This document shows, in pieces, positions 1 through 14,116 of a stretch of 64,000 bases of DNA (positions are counted from its first letter, which is position 1; the number at the start of each line of letters is the position of its first letter). Position numbers and translations under genes: made by a program. The stretch comes from Strigamia acuminata. Lineage: Eukaryota; Arthropoda; Chilopoda; Geophilomorpha; Linotaeniidae. The notes beneath the pieces are model-generated. The model was given only the letters and a program-made list of their open reading frames with translations. It made no database searches and was not told the DNA's origin. The stretch spans positions 30,220,427 through 30,284,426 of the forward strand of contig OX442315.1 of assembly GCA_949358305.1 (NCBI GenBank). The letters run 5' to 3'.

Positions 1-53
1 AATGTTGTAAAAATAGCCATTTTATAAATAAATAAATTGGAGTAAGCCGTTAA

Positions 54-320
54 TTGCATGAACTTTGTACCTACAAGAGTCAAGTCGTAATATTTTACGG
101 ACAAAAGTCGTGTAAGGGCTATAAAAGAACATTAGATTTGGAATTTGGTATCGGTATGTTGATTGCAAAAACTAATTTTGTTAGTTCAGGTGTTATGTGC
201 TGGAGGATTATTATTAAAGATCATATTCTGGCACAACAACCAATGAAATTCGAATTGCAACCAAAACAGGAAATGGAATTCCAAGTGCCACTTCCTGTTG
301 TTGCCTCTGGAAAGCAGTGA
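54..320 (+). CDS. possible 3' terminal exon of an unrecognised gene
   Basis: A frame of up to 88 codons ends in TGA at 318-320. It starts right after an in-frame TAA at 51-53 and has no convincing ATG, so if real it is the last exon of a gene lying to the left. A possible acceptor is the AG near 72-73. The C-terminal part is fairly polar with alternating hydrophobic residues and ends in VVASGKQ. I do not recognise the family. It could equally be chance. Confidence 0.2.
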   Translation: MHELCTYKSQVVIFYGQKSCKGYKRTLDLEFGIGMLIAKTNFVSSGVMCWRIIIKDHILAQQPMKFELQPKQEMEFQVPLPVVASGKQ

Positions 321-1335
321 ACGACACTGGTACTCATCTAAGACAGTTCGCGTCTTCTGTAATACTACTATTATGTTATCAATTTCAAAATGATTTCGAT
401 TTTGAAGGTGTCAATTTAGGCTTAAAGTAATAGATTGAATTTTGTACAAAATTGCAAACAGACTTAGCATTTTTGCTACTGCATTTTCTGCGACAACGAG
501 TGAGTAAGATCTGACAACAGGAAGTGATTCGAGCAGAGCAAAAAATAAAAATAAAATTATAAACAACCTATCTGTTGAGATGCCAATTTTGGAAATAGCC
601 CTAAATCAACAAATATAAGTCCAGGTGTTGGCTGGAAACAAGTTGACAGACATTTAATCTCAGTTAAAGTTTTGAAAAGTTATTTTTATGCTGGTTAAGT
701 GCAATTTAAGAGCCCATCCACATCATGACTAAACAATAGTTGTCACTTTGTGATGATTGTGTTTAAAATAATAGACATCGATTTTACTCGAATTTCATAA
801 TAAACTTTCATGTACAGGAAGAAATTTTTTTTTTAAAAAAAAAAAACGTTGCAACTGCACAAAAGCGTTCGTGACATCAAAAAACAGCAACAACATCTTA
901 AAACTATTTTCAGCTTTGCACACTTTCCACAAAATTGACGTAGGCGCCAAACTGTTTTGGATGCGTGGGGTTTGTTCTTAATTTGGTTTAAACAAACAAA
1001 AGTTCTCTGGTAATTCCAACTTGCTAGTTGTTTTTTTTTTTTACATAGTTAGCGCCATGTATGTCATTATTCAATTTTTTTTAATACCGTCACCTCTTCA
1101 ATTGATGTGTTAAAAGGGTGGGGGGAAAAATGGTCAAATTAATAAAATATATAAAATAAATGGCGTTGTTTGATTATTTTACAATCCACATTATAACGAC
1201 AAATACAGTTATTAAATTAATTCAGTATCTACTCGGTGGTATACCGTTGAATAACTAAATCTGACACTTCCTTGTTTCTTTATTGTTACACTATTGTTCA
1301 TTGTTTAACAATGATTTCTAAATGATACAAGAAAA
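321..1335. other. intergenic, AT-rich, nothing recognised
   Basis: Low-complexity A and T runs (around 828-846 and 1028-1042) and short open frames without family resemblance. It would contain the promoter of the AK8 gene, but I see no clear TATA box or initiator. Confidence 0.5.
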
Positions 1336-3903
1336 ATGGTTGACGCAACCAAACGTCCTCTTAAACTATCGAGCGAATTTGCCGTTTATGCAGACAAGCA
1401 TGAGATATTTGAATTAATGATGGTAAATAATAATGGCAATAAATTGTTAGGAATTTAAAAGTTATAAAAATCATTCTCTGCAGCAACTTTATCAAAGTTT
1501 GATCGTCAATAGGCCCGAAGATCCATTATCATACTTGGTTAATTTATTAAAATGCAAAGATCTCGATGGTAAAGACAATTCTGAATGCATTAATAATTAA
1601 TAAAGAACAAAATTGTTTTTTTTTTAGTTTTTACCGTAATAATCTTGGGTCCACCGAGTTCAGGAAAACATACTTTAGCACAACTTTTGTGTAGGGTTTG
1701 CCCTTCTCTCGTATTGGTTGATCCGATGCCAGTAATACGAAGTTATCTCCGTGAAGAAACTAGAAAACTTCCGAAACAAAAACGCCCGCCAATACCAAAG
1801 GTAAAATGCACGTTTACCCTAACATTTATTTAAGAAATACTGTGGAAATACAAGTACCACGATGGTCGGGACAAAAACGAATAACGAGCTGGAGTGAAAA
1901 CAACTCATGCACAGTCGCTGCTCCTCCTGCCGGTCATGCTGCGGAATAGTGTTAATCCAATACTCAAATGTGCACAAAAAATGCAGAGATTGTATTAAAA
2001 AATTGAGCCTTTTCGAAGATTGTTCATAAATTACAACTTATAGTTATACTATTCCTTGTTTTAGCGTTATCGTGTTCCTCCAAATGTAGCTGCTCATGCG
2101 ATAAATTGGTATTTAACGCGTAATGTATGTTCTCAAGGAGGCTGGGTTATGCCAGGATTTCCTAGAAACAAAACTCAAGCGATGGAATTGTCAGTCAGGG
2201 GGATTTTTCCTCAATACGTCAGTGAGTACCGTATTAAAATTATGTTTAATTGTAAAATGAATATAAATTTTTTTTTCAATTGGGCAGTAACTCTAGAACT
2301 GAAAGACATTCGAAGTTTTATGCGATTTACTAATAAATTTCCCGAATACAAAGGTACCGGTATTTTTTAGTGGCGGGTTTACACTTCCAGGGTTTGGTGT
2401 GGCCGCCACTCTCTTAAATCCGCCACTGGTATTTATTTTCCAACTTGCCAATTTGCCAACAAACAATTTAATGGATGATTTCACTTTTAAACTCAAACAC
2501 AGACTATTACACGACTTCGTGTAAATCTAAAAATGTTTCAAGCAAATTTACATCGTATAATAGTTCGTCGAATAATAACACTTCGTCAGAACACACATGG
2601 ACTAATTCTCGACAGCGCTCTGTATCTTCAACTAGTGCATGTTCTTCTGTTAATGGTGCATTTATTAGGCCGCCACCTGCTGGCATTATGAAATTCCAGC
2701 GAGCGCTTATAAGCTTTCGGCGCAACTTACCTGGTCTAATCTCATTCTACGAGAAAAATCTTCATAAATTAGATGCCGATAGGCCGATTAATAAACTTTT
2801 ACTGTCAGGTGAGTTTGTATTGACTTTTTGAAACTGAAGCATAACTCCATCTTTTGTTTCTTGTAGCTGTGGAAACTCTAGAAACGCGACCACGATCGTT
2901 AGCACCTTTTAACCCGAGAATTCTCTTGTTAGGTCCGCCTGCGAGCGGCAAAGGATCGTTGGCTACATCATTAGCTAATAAATACAATATAATCAATTGT
3001 AAGTTAATAATTTGTTTCTATAAATTGATATTTATTTTATTTTATTTTAGTGCACTGTGGTGAACTTCTACGACAGCGAAAAGCACGTCTTGCCTTAGAT
3101 TCGGACTCGGAATTGGATATAGCCAATGGTAAACTAAACTAATAAATGTCAATTGATTTGATCAGACAATATTTTTAGTTGCACACATTCCCACAGGTTC
3201 GTAAACATTATTTTTTTTTTAAAAAAAACGATTGCATTTACAGCCAGAGATGAATACGTAGTTGCCGTTGTTAAAGATCGATTAACTAAAATAGATTGCG
3301 TGACTTCCGGTTGGATTTTAAGGGGATTTCCGCGCAATCCTAACCAAGCAATACTATTCCGATTAGCTAATTTCTTCCCCAACAAGTATTGAATAACTAT
3401 CGAGACGTTTTATCGTTACCAATTACCCTTTTCGAATTGGTAGAGTTTATTTTCTGGCTGTGCCTGATGAAGAATGCTTAGAACGTGTTTTGCCACGTCG
3501 TATAGATCCAGTAACCGGATTTATTTACCATGGTCGTGAGAAAATGCCAACGGATCCTACTGTTGTCGCTCGTTTAGTTGTTCATCCTCGAGATTGTGAG
3601 GAGGTAGTTCGAGAACGATTATCACGTTACCGTCGTCACGAGGAGAGTTTGGTGGCGTGCTACGCTCAAAGTCAATACATTGATGGCAGAGGCCCAATTT
3701 TTTCCGTTTTTGAGCGTCTGGAGAGCGTTCTCTTGCGACCTAATCCACGTCGTCTGCACATTCCTGATGATATCTTTCCTTCAAGTGATGTAGAATCGGT
3801 TTCTCGGGCTGAAACACCGCCGCTCGTAAATTACCATACGAATCCTCTGGATATTGATTTTGTTGATGTCGACGTGGATGCAAAATGCTTTATTATGTTT
3901 TAA
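1336..3903 (+). CDS. AK8: adenylate kinase 8 (tandem two-domain AK), 11 exons
   Basis: This encodes a nucleoside monophosphate kinase (ATP + AMP to 2 ADP) with two kinase domains; AK8 proteins are linked to cilia and flagella. Exons: 1336-1422, 1484-1568, 1628-1800, 2065-2221, 2288-2353, 2503-2808, 2867-2998, 3051-3128, 3179-3196, 3244-3385, 3444-3903. They total 1704 nt, exactly 568 codons with the TAA. The start is MVDATKRP, and HEIFELM near residue 25 matches the vertebrate AK8 N-terminus. P-loops lie at about 65-71 (GPPSSGK) and 314-320 (GPPASGK). The signature RRIDPVTG is in the last exon. At 567 aa it is longer than human AK8 (479), mainly from a Ser/Asn-rich insert in exon 6 that replaces the expected first RIDPQTG segment, plus a C-terminal tail. 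The 18-nt exon 9 is inferred from phase only. Confidence 0.9.
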
Positions 3904-3915
3904 ACAACAATGAGA

Positions 3916-3921
3916 AATAAA
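3916..3921 (+). terminator. polyadenylation signal of AK8
   Basis: AATAAA lies 13 nt after the AK8 stop codon. Confidence 0.6.
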
Positions 3922-6032
3922 TTTGTTGTTTTATATATTTAAATAGATAAAAATGACGTAATGTTTTAGCTATATGATGAAAACATGATGGGTATAGGAA
4001 GGGAAAAGCTCAATTTGAAAACAAAAACAACAACATAAAGCGCGATTTGAAAAATAAAACAGACAAAATTGGCCATTTTTTCCACATGACTAAATTAAAT
4101 GAAGACTCCACAAATTGACCAAAGGACTCAAATTGCTCGAATAATACGAAGAGCCGACTCCGGGAAGGAGGTGGGGAGGAAGTAGAATTTTCCAAAAACC
4201 TTGTGGCTCTAAGCCCCCTGCCCTCCCATCGCCGACTTTTAGTAGCCAATGAAAAGCCAGGATCCGAAATTTAATCTCATGAAGTTAAATGTGCGTTTGC
4301 TTTTCAAATGTAAGAAGTAAATGTCATTTCGACTGTGCGCATGTGCCGTGGAAATTGTTCATGATTGGTCAAGGGGGTGCAGGGGTGACTCGCGGGTTTC
4401 CTGTGCAAAGTGAATTTACGCACGCGCCAAACTTGGCCAATTGCATTTTTGCAGGAACGCCTCTAAATAGCTTGCAATTACCCACCAGTCTTGAGGTAAA
4501 TTAGAGGGGAAAAGCTTCTAGCTTACAAAAATCATTGGATTCGAGCACATTTAGGGGGAAAATGGGGGCAACAGAAAAAGGATAAAACAAACTTATTATA
4601 AAAAAAATTACTTTTTTTTTTTACTTTTTATTTAAAAATAAAAAAATCACATAATATTACGGTAGTACTAAATATGCATGTTGATTAGTATGATTACAAT
4701 TATCAACAAAAAATTTTGTTTTTACGTTTTTAAACGGCTAAATAAATATGGTTTTGCCTTTGCTGATCTGTAATTTAGAAAATTGTGCGTTCGTTTTAGT
4801 GGGGCGTACTGCAGGGAAGTTTATTTTAAGGCGGAGCTTTTAGAGTCCTGCAGTGAAGCCTCGTATACGCACAAACTAAACTACATACTACCGGTTGCAA
4901 GAGATAAGTGATAGTTATTCGATTTACAACTTTTGCCACAATAAGAGACCTTTCCCCACTATGTGAGACCTTTTCTTCTATAGGTTCATCTGGGTCACAA
5001 TGGCAAGTACGAGGGCGGGGTTTTTGATCAATTTCAACAGCAACTCACCAACTGAGTCATTATCCAATTTTTTTTCTTGTTATTTTATTTATTTAAAAAA
5101 AAATAATCAAAATGGCCGCTTTTCAATCAAATTGTGGGGGAATAAGGGTGAATAGAACAAGATGGCGCCTGAGGGTCATTGAATCAAAGGCGCGTCGCTA
5201 ATCAGAAAGCGCCATTACCACTTATTTGCATATAAATGGATCAATTGACGCCAGTCAATAACCCTCCCTACTTCATTCTCTATGAGTGTTCACTAACTCC
5301 CGTCCCCCTCTCCTCCGGGTGTTTGGAAAGCGCAGAATAGCAAATTGAAGTAATTTGTAAGTGTACATTTTCATTAGGCCTATTAGTGGCGCCTAATGAA
5401 GAGTAGAATGCGCGCACACTGTCGCCGCCCTCGGTATAATGAAAGTTGTTTGCAGCAAACATGAAATAAAATGTATTCATCCAGTAAAAAATGTGACCCT
5501 AAGGGAGGGGAAAATGACCAGGGGTTGCAAAAAATGACCAGGGGTTGAGAAAATGACCAGGGGTCAGCCACAAAGAAATATAGATGAAATTCTGATAGGA
5601 ATAAAATTCAGAAACAAAATTTTTTCAGTGAAATTTTAATTAAGAAATTTGAGATTAAATAATATTTTTCTTCCAATTAAAAAGTGATGGAACTAAATTA
5701 ACCAAAATTATTATAAATGGGAATTGGGTAATTGTAATAGCAATAGAAGAAGATGGAAAATATTTATAGAAATCAATGTTAAAAGGAAAATAAATAGTAA
5801 ATAAATGGAATGAAAGACTAACCCTATGCTAACATCCCATTTCCATGGCAACACGGTCACATGATCAAAGCAACTCCACCTCATTACAGCGGCAGCCAAT
5901 CAAGTGTTGTTAGCGTGCTGGCGCGGGCAACAAGATGCTCGTCGTCTAATGGATAATAATTTAGGAGGAATAAGCACTAGAACAACACATACAAACACAC
6001 GAGACGATATTCAACTCTTTGAATGAACGGTC
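3922..6032. other. intergenic between AK8 and the homeobox gene
   Basis: No gene recognised. It is patchily GC-richer than other gaps (for example 4140-4240 and 5240-5420), as expected of regulatory DNA upstream of a developmental gene. It contains the short triplicated motif listed separately. Confidence 0.45.
5511..5564 (+). repeat. three tandem copies of AAAATGACCAGGGGT
   Basis: The 15-mer AAAATGACCAGGGGT occurs at about 5511, 5531 and 5550, about 19-20 bp apart, with differing spacers. It lies about 0.5 kb upstream of the homeobox start codon. It could be a cluster of binding sites or a minisatellite. Confidence 0.7.
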
Positions 6033-7557
<1,525 letters not shown>

Positions 7558-7686
7558 CTTTTCTTTCTGTATATAATGAATTAAATGTTTATTTAATTTC
7601 TATTTATTTGATGTGAGCAATAAACTATATGGTCTATAAGAAATACAAACTATTTATTTATTTGCAATTTCAAAAACAGATACATT

Positions 7687-8092
7687 TTACTCTCCGTATT
7701 CAGGGCGAACAGTCGGAGGGACGTAGGGATCTTCCGTTGTGTCTGTTGAAGGTTTTGATTTAGGTTCGGAACTTCCACAATCACAATGACAGGGCGACGA
7801 ATTTATTACGTAAAGTGGAGGATAATTTGGAAATGGATTATTTCTTGGTGGATTGGAACAAGGCGCTGGTCGTCCATCTATGTAGGTCATTAAAAGCAAT
7901 TTAGAAATCACATAATGTACAAAAAACACTCGACTTACTTTGGTGACACCAGGTATTATAGTAGGATGGTATAAATTGATAAGTTTGTGGCCAATTGCCG
8001 CTTTTACTCTGCATCCGTTGGGTAGTGGATGAATAGTAGACGCCATTGGAAAGAGCTACCACTGAGGTAAGCAAGAGTAAAGGCACAAACAT
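7687..8092 (-). CDS. small secreted Pro/Cys-rich protein, 2 exons
   Basis: Exon 1 runs 8092-7939 and exon 2 7877-7687, with a strong GTAAGT donor. Together they give 114 aa. The N-terminus MFVPLLLLTSVVALSNG is a clear signal peptide. The mature part is rich in Pro, Asn, Tyr and Ser and has a CHCDCG cluster, and the tail ends in RPEYGE. No family recognised; a cuticle, egg or venom-like secreted protein is possible but unproven. It is convergent with the homeobox gene: the two stop codons lie about 130 bp apart, with polyadenylation signals on both strands between them. Confidence 0.72.
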
Positions 8093-10835
8093 TTTGAATG
8101 AATGTAACGGAAATCAGTTGCCTTTAAATAACTTTGCATTTAGAAGTGTTTGTTAAGGCGTTTGGTTTCTATAGAAAGTAGAAACAACATCCTATATTGC
8201 ACACCATGAGTAAATAAATGTGGTAAAGGAGTCACAAACGGCGTGAAACGTCATGAATATGATTTCATATAAACATCCTTAACAACACCATTTAGGTGTA
8301 TTTGTAGTAATTGAAATTAAAACAAGATTAATCATATGATAATAATGTTTTATTAAAATGTTGCAATTTCTAGACTACTTGAATCATTTTGTTAGTCATT
8401 TGTAACACCAGTTAATAAAATTAATTAATAAATACGATTATTTTAGGAATTTTGTGAAAGATAAACTGCTGTGATAAGGTGCAGTTGTTTTCTCAGTTTA
8501 CGGTTCGGTAGAAAGCTCCATCAACTCGACACCCTAGCGAGAAATCTGTGAAATTCACCAGGAAATGAATCTATTTAAGTCCATTGACCTGAAGAACCTT
8601 CACTGGGCCAACGACCCAAATGTATGACGGCAAATAAAATTTTTTCAAATATTCAGAATTTATAAACGAAAGTACCGTTTTATGGGCTACTTTCTGGAGA
8701 AAAAAAACCGGTGCCAAAAAATTGAACAAGAAATAAAAAAAGAATAAAATGCAATTGAGTTTAACCAGGTCAGTTTTCTTATAAATTTTCATAATACGCT
8801 TTCATGAGAATTATCATTACTCCAATTTATTCATATCTTTAATGGAAAATCAAATCCTAAAATTAAACGCAAACTTGTTTACCTTGGACTGAAACTGCTA
8901 AAGAAAAAAATAAGAAAAATATGTTACACAATAAAAATTGGTGTCAATTTCCAATTAAATTAAAACCAACACTTTTGAAGAAAGAAAAAAAAATGATTGC
9001 TAACAGTTGCAATCTCCTTCTCACTTGGAAATTGGCCTCAATCACCTTCATTAAATATTCTAATAACATTTCTCTCAAATCTCACAGGTCATCCACCTTA
9101 GGACCTCTAGTGAGAGTCCCTGAAACTGTCCTCATTCCAACAATCTCAGCTTGAAAGTATTGAAAACTAATCAACCTTTATTTGTACTTGTTTAGCTACT
9201 CGTCTAATTAAGGAGCAATAAACACTATCATCTTCAAGTGCGCCATCTTTTGACTCGTTAAATTATGCCAAGGGTTGGCCCGAGGTCTTGTTTGTTCCAC
9301 TATTGCAGATGTCGATTTACTGGCCTTATGTTTCGTGTTTGTGCTTGGAGTTGACCTAGTGAACTTTCACTCAAAATTTGTTCGTCTGTGGAGACCCTGA
9401 CACAACCCACTGGTTGACACCATTTTTCAATATCGCCCGTCTTGTGGGCGCAAGATGGCGTGTAAGTTGAGCAGCAAACTTGAGCTTTTCTGATTAATGC
9501 TTCAGTAAAGGTAGTTAAATTTAATGCCCAGTAATTAAAACTCATTTTAATATAAACGTGTGCTTTAAATAAAAGATAATGGCAAATAAAAGAATTTTTA
9601 TTCTGTATCATCTTCAATCCTTCTGAATTCTCACAAAAAAATGTCAAACACAAGAGATAAATTGAGGTCAATTGTACAGGTTTTTGCACTTTTTATCGTG
9701 AAATTTATTTCTGTCTCTTCCAAAAAAAAAATCTGGGCTAATTCAGCTGACAAAAAGGCTACTCCTGCTGGCCTTGGCCAGGTTGAAAAAATAGCAAAAA
9801 TAAGAAAACTTAAAAAAATATATATATGGATGATACAGTGTGGTATATTAATTTAAAACTTGTGCAGATAAATCAAAAACCTTAACAAGAGATTTTTATT
9901 TTCCCTAGACAATTTTTTTTTAGGTAAGCGTGTCAAAGGTTAGTAGAGAGGTGAACAAGTTATAATGATGAACGTGTTTAACTCGTAGATAGAAAGGAAA
10001 GTTCAAAGAACTTTCTCAACAAAAATTCGATTAAATGAAATACTTTCACTACACAACTCAACCTTAAAAATATGCAATTACCTCTTATATGGTCGGATCA
10101 CTTATGTGTACATATATATTTATATAATGGCATGACTTTTATACGTCTTACGGTCAAATCACGTACCATACCGAATCGCATGCTGATAACATTCTGTAGC
10201 TTCCGTAGAGCGTGACAAGAAAAACAAAAATGAAAAACATTTCCGCTATTTAATGCGCGCAATTACGTGCTGCTATTCTTATTTCTCAATGCAAATACGT
10301 TTGATTTTATATCCTTATAATATTTTTAAAGCAGGAAGTTTGTTTTAATCAAACGGTACAATTTGTATCTGTATATTTTCACGCACAATTAACTAAATTG
10401 CGCATACACAAGCAATCGCAGCAAAATCTTTCGCAGCGCAAATTAAATTATAAAGATGCTTTTAAATTTATTTAAATAGCGCTCAAACTCGAATTAACTA
10501 AACCCAAATTAAGTGACCCCTTAATTATGGTAATTAACATAACAACACAAATTGAAATGTTATCTTTATAAATCAGTATACGAGAATAAATAAGTCAGAG
10601 CATGACGAAACGAATAATTTCGTCACCCTTTTTATAGTAACTCCTTTTGCTCAGGTGCAACCAGGTGAACGTGAATGCGGCGCGCGCGCGCATCTCTCAC
10701 CTGAACTCGTGATTGGGTCATGTAGGAGACTGGGTCACGACCAATCGCGTGGCGGCCACCATTTAAGCAGCCGGGACGCCGAAAAAGCCGCCATTTGCTC
10801 TCTTGAATCTCTATCAACTACACCACGTTTGAAAA
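8093..10835. other. 2.7-kb intergenic region, nothing recognised
   Basis: AT-rich with short open frames only; none shows a family motif, signal peptide or consistent splicing. The last 200 bp (10640-10830) are GC-richer, with a CG dinucleotide run at 10680-10692, and would form the Gasp promoter. Confidence 0.45.
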
Positions 10836-13491
10836 ATGGAAGCAATCAGAAGCGCCATATTTGTTTTAGTGGCTGTTTTAGTCTTCAGTTTCTCAGGTAA
10901 GAGTTGATTATAAGAAAACATAATTAATATATGGTTAAGTAAACAGTAATATAAATGTTTTAATTTAATAGAACCAATTTTGTTTTTAATTTTGTTTTGT
11001 GCGGGGATATTCCTATTTTTAAAAATCTCATGATGATAAATGCTCACAAAAGGATGAGAGTTGTGTGGGAAAGCCGACATTTTAACGGGAACGACCTACG
11101 TTTATACATCATTCATGATCGTTTTAATTTAAATCAGACGTTGAGGACAAATTCTAATGAAATTCGAAAGAAATTAACATAATTTAAAAACACCATTAAC
11201 CTAATTTTTAAATTTAAATTTTTTTTTTAAATTTTAAAATTTTTAAGTCGAAAAATAAAACAACCATTTTTTAAAAACTAATAGTTAGAGACCTTAGATC
11301 TCTTGCCATTAAGTGCCCTCAGTTTCAAATTTCCTATTGTAATTAAAAAAGGGAATAAAGAATCGGAATTACGCCCTAAGATATCATGAGTGAAAACCCA
11401 GTGCAAAATACCTCAACTAGGTCACCAAACCGGTAAGAAAAACGAGGCTAAAACGAATTTTTTTCTGTATTCATTAAATTCCTACTAAATGATTAGGTGG
11501 GTCTTTGGTCACATATGTGTACAATGAAGCTTTTTTTTTTAAATTTTGAGATTTTATGACTGCACTGATTCAACTTTCCGGTCTATTTGCACGAAAACAT
11601 TTATGCATGAATGATTGACCAGAACATGGTCAATAAATCGCTGTCTCATTCATGCACATTAGTTCCTCTTCTCGTTTTAAATCAAGGTCAAATACAGATG
11701 CATAAACCGATAAAAAATAAATAAATAATGATAATCACTAGTTAAATCCAGACGAGAATTAATTCCACAGCACGAATTCATGAAAAACTTGATTGATCGC
11801 CGACTTATCGTTTTATAATTAAGCTTAAAGATGAAAAATTTATTTAATATTCGACTATGGTGTAATTTTTGACATTTTGCTAATGATGTTCGCATACTCA
11901 GAGGCTCAAGACGACAGCGACGAAACTTTCAACTGCCCAGATAAAAAAGAGAACCGGAAAGCATTTTATGCACATCAACTGAGTTGTGACAGGTATTGGG
12001 AATGCGACACTGCCGGTAATGCGAAGTTAAAGACATGTGGCAACGGATTAGCTTTTGACGACACCGATCCGAGACACGAAAGAGAAAACTGCGATTATTT
12101 GTTTACTGTGGATTGCGGGGATCGTGTTGAATTGGGTGAGTGTTTGATTACATGTACTCAGATCGGTATGTATGCGATTTAGGCGATGCGAATGCTCAGA
12201 GTGACAACTTGTCCGATAGCGACGAAGAGTTCGACTGTCCAAAGCCCAATGGTTATTTCCCGCATCAGACCAGCTGTGACAAATTCTGGAAGTGCGAGAA
12301 AAATCGATCGACCCTCAAATTGTGCGGAAACGGTCTTGTTTTTGACGATACAGCAGACACCCATGAAAATTGTAATTACCCGTTTACTACTGACTGCGGT
12401 GACCGCCTAGAAATCGGTAAACATGCCCATGACTTGTTTTTGCAAGTGCGCTCTCGTTTTCCTTCACTTGACGTTTCCAAAAAGCCTTTTTTAACATTTT
12501 AATACTTCACGCACAATTTTTTTTTATTTTTAGATATTTATATTTTCATTTTTATTTTTTACTAACTGCAAATTATTCAATTTAGCAGCAACAAATCACA
12601 ATTTTTGGCATTTTCGATGTAACTTCTACAGTTTTCAACTTAAATATTGTATTAGACTGTTTGGAAATTGAATTTAAATCAAAATATAAAAGTATTCATC
12701 CAAATTCAAAATTACTTTCCCCAAAATTTTGATTTAGAATCGTGCAGCGCCACGCCTCGCCTCGCCTCGCCTAATTCGTCTTCATGCAATGCATTTGATG
12801 GGGGGAATATTTTAATGAGCCTCGTATTGATTCACAGAACCACCAATTAGCACACAGTTTTGTCCAAGACTTTACGGTGTATTCCCTGATGAAGAAGACT
12901 GTGGTGTTTTCTACTCGTGCTGGAGCGGTGAAGCCAAAAAGTACAATTGCGCTGCTGGTCTTGCTTTTGATCAAGTAAACCGCGTGTGCGTGTGGGCCGA
13001 TCAGGTTGCAAACTGCAAAGCTATAGGTAACAATAAATATCATAAAAATTTGAAATTGGTTGGTATAACATTTGAATTTCTATCAATTACAAAAAAAAAA
13101 GATGTAGCTGAAGGATTCCAGTGTCCAGATCCAGCTACTGTGGAGCAATCAGGATCATTTACCCGTCATGCACATCCAGATGACTGCAGAAAGTTTTTCG
13201 TGTGCTTGGAAGGAGTTGCCCGTATGTACGGATGCTCGATTGGAACTGTGTTCAACACTGATACATCTGCCTGTGACGATCCAGAAAATGTCCAAGGATG
13301 GTAAAGATTTAAATGTTTTGATTATTTGTTATGATAGAAATTACTATTTTGTTTTGAAATTTGTTTTTAGTGAGAAATATTACGGCGATGTCGATCTGAA
13401 GGCATTAAAGAAAGCACAGGCCGCTGGTGGTGGATTTGTTGCCAAGAAATCTAGGCCACAAAAGCAAGATGACGAAGAAGACGATTCGTGA
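10836..13491 (+). CDS. Gasp: Gasp / CPAP3-C chitin-binding protein (three CBM14 domains), with alternative exon 2
   Basis: Secreted chitin-binding protein of cuticle and tracheal lining. Exons: 10836-10896 (signal peptide MEAIRSAIFVLVAVLVFSFS), then 11902-12135 or 12183-12416 (first CBM14), 12838-13026 (second), 13102-13300 (third), 13371-13491 (tail). With one copy of exon 2 the total is 804 nt, 267 aa, the usual CPAP3 size. Each domain has the six-Cys peritrophin pattern. The texts LKTCGNGLAFD, CPRLYGVFPDE, WADQV, GSFTRHAHPDDCRK and YYGDVDLKALKKA match what I remember of insect Gasp. All internal exons start and end in phase 1 except the last join (phase 2). Intron 1 is about 1 kb and would hold regulatory sequence. 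The acidic C-terminal tail KQDDEEDDS is unusual. Confidence 0.9.
11902..12416 (+). other. tandem duplicated exon 2a/2b of Gasp (mutually exclusive candidate)
   Basis: Exons 11902-12135 and 12183-12416 are each exactly 234 bp, both phase 1 in and phase 1 out. Both encode a complete first CBM14 domain ending in CGDR(V/L)E(L/I). The intron between them is only 47 nt, about the shortest intron I infer in the window, so splicing 2a to 2b may be hindered. Including both would give a four-domain protein, atypical for the family. The two copies are clearly diverged, so the duplication is old. Confidence 0.8.
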
Positions 13492-14116
13492 AGATTGGGC
13501 ACGGCGGTTATCACAGTGACTTCCATGACATCCAACATGCGCTAGTGATGAAATGACAAAACTTTTTGGTGTATAAATGACAGTGTGCTCTTTCTTGTGC
13601 TCACATTCTTGCGTCTCACAGGTTTCCAAATGGATGCCTATACATAAATATTTTTTAACCTACTTTTTTGATAAATCCTTTTGCCATAAAAGACGTTATT
13701 TTGTACTTTAAGTTTACATTTAATTAAAATACTGAAAAAGAAAAAAAAAAGAAAAAAGAAATACGTTTTGGCACGTTATTCTTTTGTAAATACAATAAAT
13801 ATAAACTTGTTTTTGCTCAAAATTTGTCCTCCTTATTTCTTTTTTTTTATTTCTAAAAGAAAAAGAAGATTTTATAGAATTATTAAATGAAAACCAAGTA
13901 TAAAAAAGAAAACTTGCTTACCAGTTTTTAGAAATTTCGTTAAAAATGGAAACTGGAACATTAAAATGTGTCAGAAAACTTCCATTTCTGGTTTTATCTT
14001 GGCCACCTTGAAAGCCTAACCAACTCATCTATGTTCATCACACATATTGTGCACCTGAGGCTAAGGTTGAAGTGTATTTTTAAATTCCATCTTTAAAAAA
14101 TCTTTCATTTCTCCAC

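Noticed and set aside
4010-4249. 79-codon frame on the - strand with a hydrophobic C-terminus
   Set aside because: No homology, no splice partners and no codon bias; intergenic.
9300-9689. 129-codon open frame on the - strand with a Cys-rich stretch
   Set aside because: It starts at GTG, has no signal peptide, splice context or family resemblance, and lies in AT-rich intergenic DNA; probably chance.
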